Source: Chlamydiia bacterium
GTDB lineage: Bacteria > Chlamydiota > Chlamydiia > Chlamydiales > GCA-2402025
NCBI GenBank assembly: GCA_022601395.1
Contig: JAJACS010000008.1
Location: 1 to 64,000, forward strand
DNA: 64,000 nt
Direction: 5' to 3'
Shown here: one piece after another, positions 62,101 through 64,000 of the stretch
Layout: the number at the start of each line of letters is the position of its first letter
How positions within the stretch are numbered: position 1 is the first letter of the stretch
Made by a program: the position numbers and the translations under genes
The notes under the pieces: model-generated
Databases searched by the model: none
Told to the model about the DNA's origin: nothing
What the model saw: the letters and a program-made list of their open reading frames with translations, nothing else

Positions 62101-64000
62101 AAAAATTACTGTTTGCACAGGCCCATCAGGCTCTGGGAAAAGCTCCTTTGCTTTTGAAACTGTCTACGCAGAAGGGCAAAGAAGATATGTAGAATCACTC
62201 TCCCCTTATGCTAGGCAGTTTGTAAAAGTCATGCCAAAAGCAAAAGTGGAAAGCATTGAAGGGCTTTCTCCTGCAATAGCCATCGAGCAGAAACACCATG
62301 CAGGGAACCCAAGATCTACTATCGGAACTATGACAGAAATCTACGACTATTTAAGAGTTTTCTATGCAAGACTCGGTGTTGCCTTCTGCCCTGAAACTAA
62401 AGAGCAAATCAAAACAATAAGCAAAGACTTTGTTGTATCCCAGCTGATGGAAAACACAGGTGACCGTACGATTGTTCTTGCTCCAATAAAAATCTCAAAA
62501 GCTCTTAAATTTAAAGATCAAAAGGAAAAGCTGCAGAAAGAAGGATACTTACGCATTAGACTCAATGGAGAGTATTTTGAGCTCGACGACGATGTTCCCT
62601 TTGACCCATCTATGAAAAACGAGCTGTGCCTTGTTATTGACAGAGTCATCATTAAGCCGAATGTTGAAAAAAGACTGCACGAAGCAATTGAGTCTGCAGC
62701 CTTCATCTCAAAAGGCATCTTTCTTGTTTCTAGAAATGACAAAGATCAACTTTTCAACCTCTCTTTTGCTGTAGAGTCTACAGGAAAGTCCTACCCTCCT
62801 ATCACTCCTCAAACCTTTTCATTCAACTCTGATGATGGGATGTGCATGGAGTGCTTTGGTCTGGGATTTCAAAGTAGCGCGCACTTCTTAGAAAACGACG
62901 AAGTAAAAGAAATGAGCTCGGCAGAACTCATCCTAGAGCTCATCAAAGAACATGTGGATAGAGCAACTTTCAAGCTATTCACAAAGATCCTACTTGAGGA
63001 AGGGATCGACCCCGATGCTCCTCTAGAAGAACTTTCAGAAAAGGAGCTCAAAACTCTTTTACATGGCTCCACAAAGACACATAAGATTAAAGACCGCTCA
63101 TTCACTTGGCAGGGTATCTATACCCTGATTACTAAGGCAGCTTCTGCTGCGAACTCCAACATTAAAAGAAGCCTTGCTCCTTTGCTTAAGCAAAAAACTT
63201 GCAGAGCATGTAAAGGGTCAAGGTTGAACCCACTTGCAAGACATGTTGAACTAAATAAGAAAACACTCGCAAGTCTTTGCTCAATGCCTCTTTCAGAAGC
63301 TCATAGCTTCATTGAAAAGCTTACTCTTACAAAAGAGCAAAAAAACCTCATGCAAGAAACGTATGACCAGCTTCTCTCTCGTATAAAGTTCCTCTGTAAC
63401 ATCGGCCTTGATTATCTCTCTCTTGATCGATCAGCTCCTACACTCTCTGGTGGAGAAACGCAACGCATCTTCCTTGCAAGGCAACTTGGTAGTGGTCTTA
63501 CAGGAAGCTTATATGTTCTAGATGAACCCACAATAGGTTTGCATCCATATAACAATCGCCTTCTGAATGAATCTCTTCTTTATCTAAGGGATCTTGGTAA
63601 CACTATTCTTCTTGTAGAGCATGACCCTCTTACACTAGAGATCGCAGACTATATTTATGATTTTGGACCGGGAGCTGGATCTCTAGGCGGAGAGATCATG
63701 GCAAGGGGAACTCTTGAGCAAATCAAGAAAGATAAGAATTCTCTCACAGGCAAATACCTCACACATAAGCTATCGATTGAAATTCCTAAAAAAAGAAGAG
63801 AGCCGAGGTCAACTTTTGATGTAAAAGGTGCAAGCATTCACAACCTCAAAAATATAAACGTAAGCTTTGGTGTTGGATGCCTGACTTGTGTGAGCGGCGT
63901 TTCAGGTTCTGGGAAATCTTCACTAATGCAAAATGTAGTAAAAGAAGAGATTGCTGATTTTTTAAACCGTAAGAAGAGAAAAAACAAACCGGTGCCAAAA
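59159..64000 (+). CDS. uvrA: UvrA excinuclease subunit A, double-length form (3' end outside window)
   Basis: 1,614 codons from ATG 59159 with no stop before the window ends. Damage-recognition ATPase of nucleotide excision repair. Two complete UvrA halves are fused in tandem: Walker A motifs GVSGSGKT/S at about residues 34, 641, 988 (GPSGSGKSS) and 1580, with LSGGEAQR/LSGGETQR signatures between them and Cys-rich zinc modules such as CDDCEGLG, CTSCGGSRL and CPHCRGMG. Ordinary UvrA has two nucleotide sites in about 940 residues; this has four. A double UvrA of about 1,800 residues is known in Chlamydia, and pyk lies before uvrA there too (from memory). No good ribosome site precedes the start. 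Confidence 0.96.
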   Translation, partial: MVKRQDIRLKKVSVNNLKAVDLDLKPNELIVFTGVSGSGKTSLAFETIYVEGQRRYIESLSTYARRYLGDLTKPNAESITGISPTIAIEQKSVGKNPRSTVGTLTGIYDFLRVLFAKVGTFHCPISGEPVSPQSQEEIIDKILSFPAGTKAVLLAPYLKQKKGTLKEDFAELLRKGYMRVRLDGKMVDLSEDISINESKAHNLDLVIDRFVILKENHSRVKEAILQGLELGKGVISLFETEKEKEHLFSKFAFAKKSNQSYEPLEPQDFSFNHPRGMCDDCEGLGYTAEFDLDLIIDEEKSISEDCCSIAGSYYTVKWGNIYTNLGKLYNFDVDTPWKDLSKSAKKIFLYGTRKKWLRMRFVHPESKKVWTDYVKWRGVLFEGKKKMADAKSELYREKMKKLMKLGSCTSCGGSRLKPYPTAAKFKGKTIHEIVCMTNHEAFTFFEKASLRKDEELIAKDLIAEIQKRLSFLDRVGLHYLNIERTAPTLSGGEAQRVRLASHIGSGLIGTTYVLDEPSIGLHPRDNAKLIETLKTLRDKGNTVIVVEHDDETILAADRIVDVGPYAGAEGGVVIVNGDLKSLIESKESVTGGYIRGDRCIEIPKKKRVQKDHFLEIKNATHHNLKNVNAKIPLESFVCVTGVSGSGKSSLISDILFPKLANLLHRAEHSVGKHDEITGIEHINKVIGIDQSPIGRTPRSNPATYIKVFDDIRDLFAKLKESQAYGYKPGRFSFNVLEGSCPHCRGMGAVKVDMDFMEDIFVPCKICSGKRFDNKTLEIKYKEKNIFDVLDMRIEEASSFFVNIPHIFHKLEVLEKVGLGYLKLGQSSTTLSGGEAQRIKLAKELTRPSTGKTLYILDEPTTGLHFYDIDKLIHILQALVDQGNSVVVIEHNMDFVKTCDYMIDIGPEGGNAGGEIIAQGSPESMIKKSTDTAKALKKAFAKLEDFGSGKKREKPSTKSIPITVEGASQNNLKSVDASIPQGKITVCTGPSGSGKSSFAFETVYAEGQRRYVESLSPYARQFVKVMPKAKVESIEGLSPAIAIEQKHHAGNPRSTIGTMTEIYDYLRVFYARLGVAFCPETKEQIKTISKDFVVSQLMENTGDRTIVLAPIKISKALKFKDQKEKLQKEGYLRIRLNGEYFELDDDVPFDPSMKNELCLVIDRVIIKPNVEKRLHEAIESAAFISKGIFLVSRNDKDQLFNLSFAVESTGKSYPPITPQTFSFNSDDGMCMECFGLGFQSSAHFLENDEVKEMSSAELILELIKEHVDRATFKLFTKILLEEGIDPDAPLEELSEKELKTLLHGSTKTHKIKDRSFTWQGIYTLITKAASAANSNIKRSLAPLLKQKTCRACKGSRLNPLARHVELNKKTLASLCSMPLSEAHSFIEKLTLTKEQKNLMQETYDQLLSRIKFLCNIGLDYLSLDRSAPTLSGGETQRIFLARQLGSGLTGSLYVLDEPTIGLHPYNNRLLNESLLYLRDLGNTILLVEHDPLTLEIADYIYDFGPGAGSLGGEIMARGTLEQIKKDKNSLTGKYLTHKLSIEIPKKRREPRSTFDVKGASIHNLKNINVSFGVGCLTCVSGVSGSGKSSLMQNVVKEEIADFLNRKKRKNKPVPK

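Noticed and set aside
1-64000. CRISPR arrays, insertion sequences, prophage, tRNA and rRNA genes
   Set aside because: No regularly spaced repeats, transposase-like ORFs, phage proteins or cloverleaf structures were found; the only direct repeats are in-frame within genes.

Overview
The window reads as chromosomal DNA from a member of the phylum Chlamydiae, most likely an environmental (Chlamydia-like) lineage rather than Chlamydia itself. The evidence is gene content and order. From memory of the Chlamydia trachomatis gene order, several blocks match: pyrG-ruvX-zwf-pgl; rpmG followed by a LolC/LolD-type transporter; a membrane protein, folD and apbE; two tiny basic proteins followed by ybeY and a CBS-domain hemolysin-like protein; tpiA-xseA-xseB-dxs; cydAB next to dacA-ybbR-lpxL; and pyk followed by a double-length uvrA. 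No database search was run. The DNA is moderately AT-rich, and intergenic spacers around hypothetical genes are much richer in A+T. I see no rRNA, tRNA, CRISPR array, insertion sequence or phage gene, and no gene-free stretch longer than 300 bases.

Layout. 0-8 kb: sugar catabolism (pyrophosphate-type phosphofructokinase, then Zwf, an OpcA-like activator and 6-phosphogluconolactonase) with CTP synthase and RuvX. 8-11 kb: a large hypothetical protein with a DUF218/YdcF domain, then tsaD, rpmG and a lipoprotein-release-type ABC transporter. 14-24 kb: UDP-glucose dehydrogenase, prenyl diphosphate synthase, a sugar-phosphate transferase, an MreD-like membrane protein, SuhB, FolD, ApbE, a HAD hydrolase and RNase R. 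24-30 kb: two DUF502 proteins, a HolC-like protein, two tiny basic ORFs, YbeY, a CNNM/CBS protein, a DUF3604 protein and a small NqrM-like protein. 30.4-34.5 kb: a lineage-specific cluster of repeat-bearing hypothetical genes around maf. 34.6-44.6 kb: a secreted HEAT-repeat protein, LptD, def-secG-tpiA on the minus strand, xseA-xseB-dxs-nadK on the plus strand. 44.6-48 kb: an SLC12-like cotransporter and a hypothetical protein with a possible His/Cys protease dyad. 48-64 kb: cytochrome bd oxidase, folP, a dacA-ybbR-glycosyltransferase-lpxL-rsmE operon, pyk, a leucine-rich-repeat protein and the first 1,614 codons of a double UvrA that runs off the window.

How the parts fit. The core genes serve glycolysis and the oxidative pentose phosphate branch, isoprenoid synthesis (Dxs, IspA), outer membrane assembly (LptD, LpxL, a glycosyltransferase, LolCD-like), respiration (CydAB, and ApbE plus an NqrM-like protein for a Na+-NQR encoded elsewhere) and DNA repair. 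Between them sit genes that look host-facing or lineage-specific: the DUF218 fusion (7972-9831), three repeat or charge-rich proteins (30393-34508), the possible clan CD protein (47038-47847) and the LRR protein (58537-59097). The most interesting leads are the paralogous pair 31654-32559 / 33597-34508, one with a histone-like basic tail; the possible clan CD cysteine peptidase; the eukaryote-like SLC12 transporter; and the MreD-like and NqrM-like candidates.
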